IMG/VR virus record: IMGVR_UViG_3300022562_000741
Location: 1-27,105 of that record
Source: a virus
Reading direction: 5' to 3' (one strand)
DNA length: 27,105 nt
Part shown: positions 1-8,510 of the stretch, one piece after another
Numbering within the stretch: position 1 is the first letter of the stretch
Layout: every line of letters begins with the position of its first letter
The notes under the pieces: generated by a model
The model's input: the letters and a program-made list of their open reading frames with translations, nothing else
Databases searched by the model: none
Told to the model about the DNA's origin: nothing
Translations under genes and position numbers: made by a program

Positions 1-897
1 CGGACGATCACGGCAGGCGAGGAAGCCCGCGTATACATCGACACACTCGGGCAGGTCGAACTCAAGCCAGGCACCGGATACAAGGTCAAGATCGCGTATC
101 AGTCGGGGTCGGCGTACACGCTCCCGCAGACCTCGTCGTCCAGTCAGGGCGACCTCATGGTTCTCGGGGCGTCGAATGACCTCTCGTTTACGACGACTCT
201 CCCGGCGACGCTCGACTTTCAGGACGGGCTCTTTCTGACGACCGGATCGCCGACGGCGACGGCCGGAAAGTTCGCCCTGTACGCCGACGCCCAGTTCGTG
301 CCGAAGGGATACATCGGGACGGCCGGGCCCTTCGGTCTGCCGGTGACGCTGTTCCGGGCGTACGCCGACACGGGGACGTCGCTGACGGCGACGACCTCGG
401 GGAATACCCTCATGACGTACACCCTGCCGACGTACCCTCATGACGTACACCCTGCCGACGTCGCACCTGGCGGCCGGTCAGGTGTACGAGGTCGAAGCCT
501 GGGGATACGTCGAGAACACGGACATCATCGCGAACTCGTTCCAGTTCAAAATCGCGATCGGTGGAACGGTCAAGGGGACGGCACCGGCCGCGTTCAGCGT
601 CTTCGTCTGCAACGCGGGCGACTCGGGTTACTACCATGTTCGGGCGACGATCTTCGTCGATCATGTGACGACCGGAACGGCGTACGTTCGGGCCTCGATT
701 TCGGCGACGTACACCGAGGCCGATGCCGGGACGGTTCACGAAATCAACGGATCGACGACCGAGACGGGACTGACCGTCGCCTCGGCACACGCGATCGTAT
801 TGTCCGACGACTGGAATACGACCGACGCCGCGACATTCAATCAGTTCTTCGGCGGGACGATCAAACAGGTGTACTAATTGAAGGGCCGCGGACCTGA
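1..897 (+). CDS. Structural (tail/virion) protein, upstream fragment, 5'-truncated and frameshifted
   Basis: The frame is open from the first base, so the start lies outside the window. The protein is rich in Thr, Ser, Gly and Ala with alternating hydrophobic residues, as in beta-rich phage tail or surface proteins, and it directly precedes other tail-type genes. At 405-460 a perfect 28-bp tandem duplication shifts the frame. Past about residue 150 this frame turns into Arg/Gly/Asp-rich shadow sequence and ends at 897, while the natural continuation lies in the frame ending at 877. Removing one repeat copy joins TLMTYTLPT directly to SHLAAGQVYEVEAWG. I do not recognise the family. Real coding sense in this frame is inferred only up to about position 432. 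Confidence 0.6.
   Translation, partial: RTITAGEEARVYIDTLGQVELKPGTGYKVKIAYQSGSAYTLPQTSSSSQGDLMVLGASNDLSFTTTLPATLDFQDGLFLTTGSPTATAGKFALYADAQFVPKGYIGTAGPFGLPVTLFRAYADTGTSLTATTSGNTLMTYTLPTYPHDVHPADVAPGGRSGVRGRSLGIRREHGHHRELVPVQNRDRWNGQGDGTGRVQRLRLQRGRLGLLPCSGDDLRRSCDDRNGVRSGLDFGDVHRGRCRDGSRNQRIDDRDGTDRRLGTRDRIVRRLEYDRRRDIQSVLRRDDQTGVLIEGPRT
405..460 (+). repeat. 28-bp perfect tandem duplication causing a frameshift
   Basis: Two identical 28-nt units (405-432 and 433-460) lie head to tail, and one further base also matches. Because 28 is not a multiple of three, the second copy moves the reading frame by one. The unit contains an ATG, so the second copy supplies a possible restart codon at 440. 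Confidence 0.95.
440..877 (+). CDS. Structural protein, downstream fragment after the frameshift
   Basis: This is the C-terminal 145 residues of the protein begun upstream, now in another frame. Its ATG lies in the second copy of the 28-bp duplication. The sequence is beta-rich (for example YHVRATIFVDHVTTGTAYV) and ends IKQVY, a plausible natural C-terminus. If the duplication is real, this part could be made only by re-initiation at 440 or by ribosomal slippage. If it is an assembly error, both fragments are one intact gene. Family not recognised; jelly-roll-like or receptor-binding beta structure is only a guess from composition. Confidence 0.6.
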   Translation: MTYTLPTSHLAAGQVYEVEAWGYVENTDIIANSFQFKIAIGGTVKGTAPAAFSVFVCNAGDSGYYHVRATIFVDHVTTGTAYVRASISATYTEADAGTVHEINGSTTETGLTVASAHAIVLSDDWNTTDAATFNQFFGGTIKQVY

Positions 898-931
898 TCC
901 ATACCTTGAACCAGACAGACCCGAGTGACCG

Positions 932-1276
932 ATGACCGTTGACCTTCCCTACGGATCGACCGTTGACCTCGACATCGAGAACTCGACGATCAACTCGACC
1001 GGCACTCTCAATGTCGCGGCCTTCGGGCAAAACGTCGACACGAACCAGGTCACCGAACTTGCCCGGATCAACGGTGACGCGATCGGGGTCAAGTTGACCC
1101 TCACGCTCAACCTCGGGCAGTCGGGCACGCCTGCGACGAACCTCGCCGTCGGGCAGACGATCCGGGTTCAGACGAACATCGACTCGGGCTCGAACAACCT
1201 CGGGGCGATCCTGCAACCGAACGCGAAGAAACCCGACGAACTCCTGATACGACTGATCGAGCGACTGACCGCATGA
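932..1276 (+). CDS. Small beta-rich virion-type protein, unknown
   Basis: This 114-residue protein starts MTVDLPYGSTVDLDIENS, is rich in Asn, Thr, Leu and Val, and has no Cys or membrane segment. It ends in a charged helix (KKPDELLIRLIERL). Its stop overlaps the next start by 4 nt (ATGA), so the two are probably translationally coupled. Position among tail genes suggests a minor structural or fibre-associated protein, but I do not recognise the family. Start chosen at the only ATG before the conserved-looking body; no clear ribosome binding site precedes it. Confidence 0.6.
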   Translation: MTVDLPYGSTVDLDIENSTINSTGTLNVAAFGQNVDTNQVTELARINGDAIGVKLTLTLNLGQSGTPATNLAVGQTIRVQTNIDSGSNNLGAILQPNAKKPDELLIRLIERLTA

Positions 1277-1524
1277 AAGTCGGACCCGACATAATCGTCT
1301 CGGCCGATGTCCGATTGAAGGCACCTGACGCCGACGTCACCGTCAACGCACCCGCGGCCGACGTCGTCCTGCATGTGCCCTGGGCCGACTGGTCGCTCGG
1401 TCCTGGCGGGACTCTGACGCTTCCTCTGCTCCTGCTCGAAGGCGGGACGTACGACGGCGACCTGTTCCTGCTCGAAGGCGGGACGTACGACGGCGATCAA
1501 CTGATACTCGAAGGGGCGTACTAA
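1273..1524 (+). CDS. Small protein with 12-residue tandem repeats
   Basis: This 83-residue protein has a beta-type N-terminal half with alternating Val, Asp and Ala. Its C-terminal half is repetitive: LLLEGGTYDGDL, FLLEGGTYDGDQ and a truncated LILEGAY. The DNA repeats with a 36-nt period (30 identical bases at 1431-1460 and 1467-1496). It overlaps the upstream gene by 4 nt and stops just before the large fibre gene. It is likely a small virion or fibre-associated protein; function unknown. Confidence 0.6.
   Translation: MKVGPDIIVSADVRLKAPDADVTVNAPAADVVLHVPWADWSLGPGGTLTLPLLLLEGGTYDGDLFLLEGGTYDGDQLILEGAY
1431..1496 (+). repeat. 36-nt period in-frame tandem repeat
   Basis: Thirty identical bases occur at 1431-1460 and again at 1467-1496. 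The period is 12 codons, so copy-number change would not shift the frame. A shortened third unit follows in the protein. Confidence 0.9.
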
Positions 1525-4500
1525 ATGGCAAACACGGGCGGATCAGGACTCATTCGGGCGACTGGCCTGACGGACGACGACGTCCTGGTCGTCGTTAACG
1601 ACCCGGACGGTACGCCCGAGACGCAGGGCGCGACCGGTACGGTCCTCAAGACGTACCTCGACGGGCGGTACGCCCTCGACTCCGGTCTGTCGGCGCACAT
1701 CGCGGACGTCGCGAACCCGCATTCGGTCACGGCGAGTCAGGTCGGCCTCGGCCTGGTCGAGAACACGGCCCTCTCGACCTGGGCGGGCTCGGCGAACATC
1801 ACGACGGTCGGGGCGACTGCCGTCACGGCGCATCAGGCGGCCCTTTCGATCGCCGAGTCGCAGATCGTCGCAGACTTCGGGACATACCAGGCGGCCGGAT
1901 CATACCAGGCGGCCGACGCGACCCTGACCTCGATCGCGGCCCTCGGGACGGCGGCCGATCGAATGCTTTACACGACGGCGATCGACACCTGGGCCGAGGT
2001 CACGACGACGGCGTTCGGCCGTGGCGTCCTCTCCTGGGCCGATGCCGCGGCCGGTCGTACGGCCCTCGCCCTGGTCATCGGGACGAACGTGCAAGCGCAG
2101 TCGGCCGCCCTGTCGGCGATCGCGGGGCTCGCGACAACCGACTCGAATTTCATCGTCGGGAACGGGACGACCTGGGTCGCCGAGACGGGAGCGACGGCCA
2201 GGACGTCACTCGGGCTCGGGACTGCGAACAGTCCCCAGTTTACGGCCGTCAACATCGGGCACGCGTCCGACACGACTCTCGCCCGTGTCTCGGCCGGGAA
2301 CCTCACGATCGAGGGCAACCTGATCTATCGGGTCGGCGGCCAGGACGTCAGCGTTGCGGACGGCGGAACGGGCCTGTCGTCCTACACCGTCGGCGACATC
2401 TTGTACGCCTCGGCGACGACGACCCTCTCGGCCCTGCCCGCGGGGACGGCGACGTACGTCCTGACCTCGAACGGTCCAGGTGTCGCGCCGTCCTGGCAGG
2501 CGTCCGCGGGCGGGGCGTCTGCATTCGGCGACCTGACCGACGTCACGCTCACGACGCCGGGCACCGGGGCCCTCGTTTACAAGTCGGCCGGGGACTGGAT
2601 CAACCTCGCGCCGGGCTCGACGTCGCAAGTCCTGATCGGCGGAACGGCCCCGGCCTTCGGGGCGGTCAACCTGGCGACGATGGTCACCGGAAACCTCGGC
2701 GTCTCGAACCTCGACTCGGGCACGAACGCGTCGGCCTCGACCTTCTGGCGGGGCGACGGCACCTGGCAGACTCCGGGCGGCGGCGGGAATGTGAGCAACT
2801 CGGGGACTCCGGTCGACGGCCAGATCGCCGTATGGACCGGGGCGACGACGATCGAGGGGGATGCCGCCCTCACGTTCGACACGACGACCGACACCCTCAC
2901 GACGGGTAATGTCCTGCTCGCCGCGGGCGGGGCGTTGCAGACGTCGACGACGGCGACGAATACCCTTCTGATCCAGGCGTACGACACCGACGGGACGGCG
3001 TACACGACGTTCGTCACCCTGACGGCCGGGACGACCCCGACGATGGACCTCTCGTCGGCCGTCACGATCGGCGGGAACGCGATCCTCGACTCGACCTGGA
3101 CCGGGTCGACCTCGGTCACGACGCTCGGCACGATCGGAACGGGCACCTGGAACGCGACGACGATCGCAACGACGGTCGGCGGTACGGGCCTGACGTCGTA
3201 CACGCTCGGGGACATCCTGTACGCGTCCGCGGCGAACACGCTCGCGGCCCTCGCCGGTAACACGACGACGACGAAGCAATTCCTGTCGCAGACGGGAACA
3301 GGGGCCGTTTCTGCCGCCCCGGCCTGGGCGACGATCACGGCGGCGGACGTCTCGGATCTGGGCTCATGGACGGGCTCGACCTCGATCACGACGCTCGGGA
3401 CGATCGGAACGGGCACCTGGTCGGCAACGACGATCGGGCCGACGGTCGGCGGGACCGGGCTCACGACATACACGACCGGGGACATCCTGTACGCGTCGGC
3501 GGCGAACACCCTTTCGGCCCTGGCCGCGGGAACGGCGACGTACGTCCTGACCTCGAACGGCCCAGGCGTTGCGCCGTCCTGGCAGGCGGCGACAGGCGGA
3601 TCGGGTGCCCTTAATGACCTGACCGACGTCACGATCACCGGCCAGGCGACCGGCGACCTCATGTACGCCTCGTCGGCCTCGGCCTGGGTCAACCTGGGCG
3701 TCGGATCGAACGGCGACGTCCTGACCCTCTCGGGCGGCGTTCCGGCCTGGGTCACGCCGGGCGCAGGCGGGAATGTGAGCAACTCGGGGACTCCCTCGGA
3801 CGGTCAGGTCGCGGTCTGGACTGACTCGACGCACATCGAGGGCGACGCGGCGTTGACCTTCGACACGACGACCGACACCCTTTCGACGGGGAACGTCAGA
3901 CTCGCCGCAGGCGGGGCCCTGCAGACCGCCCAGGCCGCGACGAATACGCTTCTGATCCAGGCGTACGACGTCGACGGCGCGTCGTACACGACGTTCCTGA
4001 CGCTCACGGCGGGCAATACGCCGACGGCGGATCTGTCGACGGCCGTCACGATCGGCGGGAACGCGATCCTCGACTCGACCTGGACGGGCTCGACGTCGGT
4101 GACGACGCTCGGCACGATCGGAACCGGCACATGGAACGCGACGGCGATCGGCCCGACCGTCGGCGGAACCGGGCTCACGACGTACACTCTGGGCGACATC
4201 CTGTACGCGTCGGCCTCGAACACGCTCGCGGCCCTGGCGGGCAATACGACGGCCGTGAAACAGTTCCTCTCCCAGACCGGAACAGGTGCCGTTTCGGCGG
4301 CCCCGGCCTGGGCGACGCTGACGACCTCGGACGTCTCTGACCTGGGGTCATGGACCGGGTCGACCTCGATCACGACGCTCGGGACGATCGGAACCGGCAC
4401 CTGGAACGCGACGGCGATCGGGCCGACGGTCGGCGGGACGGGCCTGACCTCGTACACGACCGGCGACATCCTGTACGCCTCGGCATCGAATACCCTCTCG

Positions 4501-5700
4501 GCCCTGGCGGCAGGGACGTCGACGTTCGTGCTGACCTCGAACGGTCCAGGTGTCGCGCCGTCCTGGCAGGCCGCGTCGGGCGGGGCCTCGTCGCTGACCG
4601 AACTCTCTGACGTCACGCTCACGACGCCCGACACCGGGGCCCTGCTTTACAAGTCGGCCGGGGACTGGATCGACCTCGCGGCCGGATCAACGACGCAAGT
4701 CCTGATCGGCGGGGCGACCCCGTCCTGGGGCGCGGTCAACCTGGGGACGATGGTAACCTCGACCCTGGGCCCGACGAACGGCGGCACCGGGCTCGCGTCG
4801 TACACGACCGGCGACGTCATCTACGCCTCGGCCTCGAATACCCTGTCGGCACTCGCGGCGAACGCGACAGGGACGAATCAATTCCTGCGGTCGGTGTCGT
4901 CCGGGGCCCCGGCCTGGGCGCAGGTCGCGTACGCCGATCTGTCGGGCTCGGGCTCGACCTCGATCACGACGGTCGGCACGATCGGAACCGGCACCTGGTC
5001 GGCGACGACGATCGCGACGACGGTCGGCGGGACGGGCCTGACCTCGTACACGACGGGCGACCTGATCTATGCCTCGGCCTCGAACACGCTCGCGAAGCGG
5101 GCGATCGGAACGGGCGGCGATCTTCTGTACGTCTCGGGCGGCGTCCCGGCCTGGGGATCGACCTCGACGATCGGCCTCGCGACCCTGACCGGGACCGAGA
5201 CGCTGACCGGAAAGACGATCACCCTCTCGGGCACCCTGACGATCAACGGGCAGAAGATCAGTCTGCTCGCGGCCGACTCTCACATCGAACTCGACCCGAC
5301 GCTCACGACGACCGGCGATTACTCGTCGACGCATACGGTGTCGGGTACGGCAGGCGCAACGCTCGCAATCGGCGATCTGTGCTACCTGAACGCGTCCGGT
5401 CAATGGGTTCTCGCCGACGCCTCGGCCGAGTCGACGGCCGGGCCGGTTGAACTCGCGATCTGTCTCGCGTCGCTGACCGCGACTCAATCGGGCCTGTTCC
5501 TGAAGGCGGGATACGTCCGGGCGACCGCCCTCGGAACGGGTACGTCCGGGGCCGCGGCATACGTCTCGGAGACGTCCGGTGATGTGACGAGTACCAGGCC
5601 GTCGACCTCTGCGGCGATCGTCCGCAAGGTCGGCAACTGGCAGTCGGACGGGAATACGCTCCGCTTCAAGCCTTCCGAACTCTGGGTCGAAAACGCCTGA
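1525..5700 (+). CDS. Giant modular tail-fibre protein
   Basis: This 1391-residue protein is very rich in Thr, Ala, Gly and Ser and has almost no charged clusters. Residues 64-86 carry the phage fibre repeat NPHSVTASQVGLGLVENT. The body has seven copies of a GGTGLTSYTTGDILYASA-type unit. These are interleaved with TLGTIGTGTWNATTI, VLTSNGPGVAPSWQ and DVTLTTPGTGAL units, typical of tail-fibre shafts of many phages. A 984-nt (328-codon) block beginning at 2787 is repeated starting at 3771. The last 140 or so residues (GDLCYLNASGQWV ... LRFKPSELWVE) look like a separate capping or decoration-type domain. It is probably a trimeric fibre that binds the host surface; where the receptor-binding tip lies is not evident. 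The start at ATG 1525 directly follows the upstream stop. Confidence 0.85.
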   Translation: MANTGGSGLIRATGLTDDDVLVVVNDPDGTPETQGATGTVLKTYLDGRYALDSGLSAHIADVANPHSVTASQVGLGLVENTALSTWAGSANITTVGATAVTAHQAALSIAESQIVADFGTYQAAGSYQAADATLTSIAALGTAADRMLYTTAIDTWAEVTTTAFGRGVLSWADAAAGRTALALVIGTNVQAQSAALSAIAGLATTDSNFIVGNGTTWVAETGATARTSLGLGTANSPQFTAVNIGHASDTTLARVSAGNLTIEGNLIYRVGGQDVSVADGGTGLSSYTVGDILYASATTTLSALPAGTATYVLTSNGPGVAPSWQASAGGASAFGDLTDVTLTTPGTGALVYKSAGDWINLAPGSTSQVLIGGTAPAFGAVNLATMVTGNLGVSNLDSGTNASASTFWRGDGTWQTPGGGGNVSNSGTPVDGQIAVWTGATTIEGDAALTFDTTTDTLTTGNVLLAAGGALQTSTTATNTLLIQAYDTDGTAYTTFVTLTAGTTPTMDLSSAVTIGGNAILDSTWTGSTSVTTLGTIGTGTWNATTIATTVGGTGLTSYTLGDILYASAANTLAALAGNTTTTKQFLSQTGTGAVSAAPAWATITAADVSDLGSWTGSTSITTLGTIGTGTWSATTIGPTVGGTGLTTYTTGDILYASAANTLSALAAGTATYVLTSNGPGVAPSWQAATGGSGALNDLTDVTITGQATGDLMYASSASAWVNLGVGSNGDVLTLSGGVPAWVTPGAGGNVSNSGTPSDGQVAVWTDSTHIEGDAALTFDTTTDTLSTGNVRLAAGGALQTAQAATNTLLIQAYDVDGASYTTFLTLTAGNTPTADLSTAVTIGGNAILDSTWTGSTSVTTLGTIGTGTWNATAIGPTVGGTGLTTYTLGDILYASASNTLAALAGNTTAVKQFLSQTGTGAVSAAPAWATLTTSDVSDLGSWTGSTSITTLGTIGTGTWNATAIGPTVGGTGLTSYTTGDILYASASNTLSALAAGTSTFVLTSNGPGVAPSWQAASGGASSLTELSDVTLTTPDTGALLYKSAGDWIDLAAGSTTQVLIGGATPSWGAVNLGTMVTSTLGPTNGGTGLASYTTGDVIYASASNTLSALAANATGTNQFLRSVSSGAPAWAQVAYADLSGSGSTSITTVGTIGTGTWSATTIATTVGGTGLTSYTTGDLIYASASNTLAKRAIGTGGDLLYVSGGVPAWGSTSTIGLATLTGTETLTGKTITLSGTLTINGQKISLLAADSHIELDPTLTTTGDYSSTHTVSGTAGATLAIGDLCYLNASGQWVLADASAESTAGPVELAICLASLTATQSGLFLKAGYVRATALGTGTSGAAAYVSETSGDVTSTRPSTSAAIVRKVGNWQSDGNTLRFKPSELWVENA
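2787..4754 (+). repeat. Long in-frame internal repeat of the fibre gene (984-nt offset)
   Basis: Matching landmarks such as the GNVSNSGTP, EGDAALTFDTTTDTL, AVTIGGNAILDSTW and FLSQTGTGAVSAAP coding stretches recur 984 nt apart (first at 2787, again at 3771). The copies are diverged but clearly homologous. The end coordinate is approximate because shorter fibre units continue beyond it. Confidence 0.75.
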
Positions 5701-5701
5701 T

Positions 5702-6424
5702 ATGCCGAGAGACTGGAACGATCCGAATGCCTGGGGCCCCGATTACCTGGACGTCAACGACAAGGCGAACGGCGGACGGTTGCAGGGGTACAGTCGGGCG
5801 GCCTGGCACCAGGTACGTCGACACCCTGTTCACGGGTGGAACCCGCCACCCGGCGACGTCCCGTACCATTTCGTTCGTCGGTGGCAACGTCTGACCGAAC
5901 TGTTCCCGATCGACCCGGCCGACCGGGTCATCGTCCTCGGTGCGGGCCCCGGTTTCCTGGTCGAAGCGGCACACGCGGCAGGCTTCCCGAACGTCTGGGG
6001 CATCGAGAAAGCGACCCCGGCCCTCGAACACGCCGATCGGTCACCGTCGGTCATCCTGGTCGACATAGACGCGAAGGCAGGCGTCGGCGGCCAGGCAGGG
6101 TCGGCCCTTCGCAAGAGCCCGGCCCAGGGCGGGACCGGTGACGATGTGTTCGACTTGGCAATCACCGAACAGTTACTCGAAGACCTGCCCGACACGGACA
6201 TCGGGCCGCCAGGTACGCCGAACACGGTCGGGACGACCTGCGAACTCCTGACCCGGAACCAGGTCGACCCGCCCTCTCGATGTGTTCACATGGTCATCCC
6301 GGTCCTTCCTGACAACTGGCAAGACCCGACGTACAACTGGCACACGATCGCCGAGTACATGTCGCTCCTGCCTGGGCATCAGATCGTGAACCTCTACGGC
6401 AACTGGACGGTCAACGGGGGTTGA
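5702..6424 (+). CDS. Class I SAM-dependent methyltransferase-like protein
   Basis: This protein has 240 residues. The Rossmann motif I appears as RVIVLGAGPGFLVEAA (glycine signature at residues 80-84). It is followed by an acidic residue at the end of the next strand (VWGIEKA, E102), which normally contacts the SAM ribose. A motif-IV-like stretch, FDLAITEQLLEDLPD, starts near residue 150. The C-terminus (EYMSLLPGHQIVNLYGNW) looks complete. The gene starts one base after the fibre stop and is followed 3 nt later by the propeller-like gene, so it is embedded in the tail cassette. The substrate is unknown; it might modify a virion protein or a surface glycan, or be a non-catalytic structural homologue. 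The SAM-binding fold is likely; the role is inference. Confidence 0.65.
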   Translation: MPRDWNDPNAWGPDYLDVNDKANGGRLQGYSRAAWHQVRRHPVHGWNPPPGDVPYHFVRRWQRLTELFPIDPADRVIVLGAGPGFLVEAAHAAGFPNVWGIEKATPALEHADRSPSVILVDIDAKAGVGGQAGSALRKSPAQGGTGDDVFDLAITEQLLEDLPDTDIGPPGTPNTVGTTCELLTRNQVDPPSRCVHMVIPVLPDNWQDPTYNWHTIAEYMSLLPGHQIVNLYGNWTVNGG

Positions 6425-6427
6425 GTC

Positions 6428-7681
6428 ATGGCCTGGACACTCGTCGCGTCAAATCAGGGTTCTTGGGGGTCGTATCGCGCACCGTTGTTCAAGTCGGCGG
6501 CCGGAAATTACTACGTCTTCGGCCCTTCTACGGGTGCTGGCGAGATCAATCAATGCACGGCGTACAAGGCGTCGAGCCCGCAGGGGACGTACACCGAACA
6601 GGATTCGTCGAATCGTCCCGTCCTGACGATTCAGGGCGGATCGATGAACCCGAAGGTTGTCGACTGGCAGAGAGAGGGCGACGTAATCCATTTTGTCGCG
6701 ACAAGGGATGGTTCGGGCGACATTTGCGTCGCGTACTTCGCGTTCGACATGTCGACCGACGCCTGGCTTCAAGTCGACGGCACGAACACCGAGAAACTGG
6801 TAAGCGATCGGTCCTGGGCCCAGACGACGCAGGCGAGTCTCGGGTTCGCCCTGCTCGATAACTCTGACCTCGTCATCGCACATGGCGGGGCCGAAAAAAT
6901 CATGGGCGTCGGGTACAACCGGGCCGAATACTCGTACCTGGACGACTCGGCCGGAACCTGGACGATCGAACAGGCCCTCGACGACGGCGGCGAACAGAAC
7001 GATGAACCCTGGGCCGTCGCATCGGACGGGACGGCCTGCGTCCTGCTCTGGGAGTCGGCCGGGACGACCCTGTACGGGAAACACCTGTCGTCGACGTTCA
7101 CCCTGGGATCGGCGACAGACCTGACTTCGGGTACGACGTTCTTCAACCTCTACGGCGCACACTCGGAGCCCGAGGGCGGTTCGAACGGACTCGTTGGCGG
7201 CAAGGCGACGACGACCGTCGGGTTCAACCGAATCAGTATCGGGACGACGCCGACGAAGACGTCCGAGACGCAAGGTTCAACGACCTCTGCCGGGGTCGCT
7301 TCGGCACCCCTGCCAGACGGTGCCGGTGACTTTATCCAGACCTGGCGCGAGTCCGGGGCGTCGAACAACGATTACCATTTCGACATTTACGATCCGGGCG
7401 GCGACTCCTGGGCGGGAGAGGTCGACACGAACTTGAACGACGGCGGTCTGTCGGCGCGGGCGTATTGCTCGCCCCTGGTCGACGGAACGACGCTTATTCT
7501 CCTGTCGAACCCGACGTACAATACGACGACATCGGGGACGTCGAACAAATACACCGAGGTTTATACCCTGGCAGAAGGTTCTATAGGGAAAGTCGCCGGG
7601 GTATCTTGGGCGAGCGTCGGGAAGGTCGGCGGCGTCTCAAAGGCGTCGATCGCGAAGGTTCTCGGCGTCGCTGTTCCCTAA
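6428..7681 (+). CDS. Propeller-like (sialidase/Asp-box-like) tail protein with IGKV repeats
   Basis: This protein has 417 residues. Recurrent degenerate Asp-box-like turns (STDAW, DDSAGTW, GGDSWAGE) and alternating beta sequence suggest a beta-propeller of the sialidase-like superfamily. I cannot see the Arg triad of true sialidases, so binding rather than cleavage of glycans is a fair alternative. The last 35 residues contain three short repeats: SIGKVAGVSWA, SVGKVGGVSKA and SIAKVLGVAVP. Similar tails occur at the ends of phage structural proteins from uncultivated viruses. It lies 3 nt after the methyltransferase-like gene. A host-surface-binding accessory tail protein is the best guess. 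Confidence 0.6.
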   Translation: MAWTLVASNQGSWGSYRAPLFKSAAGNYYVFGPSTGAGEINQCTAYKASSPQGTYTEQDSSNRPVLTIQGGSMNPKVVDWQREGDVIHFVATRDGSGDICVAYFAFDMSTDAWLQVDGTNTEKLVSDRSWAQTTQASLGFALLDNSDLVIAHGGAEKIMGVGYNRAEYSYLDDSAGTWTIEQALDDGGEQNDEPWAVASDGTACVLLWESAGTTLYGKHLSSTFTLGSATDLTSGTTFFNLYGAHSEPEGGSNGLVGGKATTTVGFNRISIGTTPTKTSETQGSTTSAGVASAPLPDGAGDFIQTWRESGASNNDYHFDIYDPGGDSWAGEVDTNLNDGGLSARAYCSPLVDGTTLILLSNPTYNTTTSGTSNKYTEVYTLAEGSIGKVAGVSWASVGKVGGVSKASIAKVLGVAVP

Positions 7682-7700
7682 ACAACCGCATCACCCGATC

Positions 7701-8195
7701 ATGTTCATCCACATCAGCCAGGAAGACCTCAACAACCTCTCGCGAGCCTGCGACACCCTCTGGATGCAGAAACTCCCGGTCGAAATGTCGTCTTCGATCA
7801 GGAAAATCCGTCGTTGGATAAAAGACGACGTTGCAGACTACACCGAGGAACGCGTGACGCTCCTGAAACAGTTCGCGTTGACGGATGCCGAGGGCAACCT
7901 GATCCCGCACCCGCAGACCGGCGAGGCCCAGTTCGCGCCGGGCCGCCAGGATGCGTTCGCGAAGGCCCTCGAACCGATCAAGGACCGGATCGTCGAGGTC
8001 CGGGTTCAGGGCATCAACTGGAAGGCGTTACAGTCCCTCGGGTACGTTGAGCCGATGGTACTCGACGGGCTCTGGCCCGTCATTCACAAGGCTCCCGGTG
8101 AAGACGAGGACGAAGGCGAGACGTCCGACGCCGCACCGGCCCGCAACGGTGTCGACAACCGCACGACCGAGGAACTCGAACCCGAACTGTCGTGA
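7701..8195 (+). CDS. Small helical phage protein, DUF1617-like
   Basis: This 164-residue protein has no membrane segment. A helical core (QEDLNNLSRACDTLW, then MSSSIRKIRRWIKDDVADYTEERVTLLKQFA) is followed by a short turn (DAEGNLIPHPQTG), a second helical region and an acidic tail (EDEDEGE, then TEELEPELS). The general plan resembles a small family common next to phage tail or lysis genes, possibly DUF1617, whose function is not established. The ATG lies 19 nt after the propeller gene without a clear ribosome binding site. Confidence 0.5.
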   Translation: MFIHISQEDLNNLSRACDTLWMQKLPVEMSSSIRKIRRWIKDDVADYTEERVTLLKQFALTDAEGNLIPHPQTGEAQFAPGRQDAFAKALEPIKDRIVEVRVQGINWKALQSLGYVEPMVLDGLWPVIHKAPGEDEDEGETSDAAPARNGVDNRTTEELEPELS

Positions 8196-8201
8196 GGTCA
8201 C

Positions 8202-8510
8202 ATGTCGATTATCTGGAAGGTTCTCGCCGCCTGGGCTAAAGACTCCGCACCGAAGATCATCGAGGGCGTACTGATCGTTGTCCTCGCCGCGGGGATCGGT
8301 TTCGTCGTACGCGATCGCCTGGCGATCGGGAAGACGCTGACCAGTCACGGAACCCGTATTGAGAGGGCCGAAAAGACGCTTGAATCGGCCGTGTCGGAAC
8401 GCGACCTCGAACTGCACACGGTCCAGATCCGAGACGAGATTCGGGACATGCGCGAGGCCGTCATCCGGTGTCAGGTCGCCCTCTCCCGCGGGCGGGACTG
8501 CGAGTTTTGA
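8202..8510 (+). CDS. Small membrane protein with coiled coil (lysis candidate)
   Basis: This 102-residue protein has one hydrophobic helix at about residues 20-36 (IIEGVLIVVLAAGIGFVV). It is followed by a charged, heptad-like region (RIERAEKTLESAVSERDLELHTVQIRDEIRDM). The start is preceded by GAGG five bases upstream, one of the few Shine-Dalgarno-like signals here. It is followed in overlap by a second protein of the same design, at the end of the late block before the terminator. A holin, spanin or other lysis-associated role is inferred from topology and place, not from homology. Confidence 0.55.
   Translation: MSIIWKVLAAWAKDSAPKIIEGVLIVVLAAGIGFVVRDRLAIGKTLTSHGTRIERAEKTLESAVSERDLELHTVQIRDEIRDMREAVIRCQVALSRGRDCEF

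Noticed and set aside
1431-1496. Short regularly spaced repeats as a CRISPR array
   Set aside because: Only two units with no unique spacers, in frame inside a coding region.
2577-3782. 401-codon minus-strand ORF antisense to the fibre gene (similar at 3804-4634)
   Set aside because: Repetitive Val/Pro/Ala sequence mirrors the fibre repeats on the other strand; no independent support.
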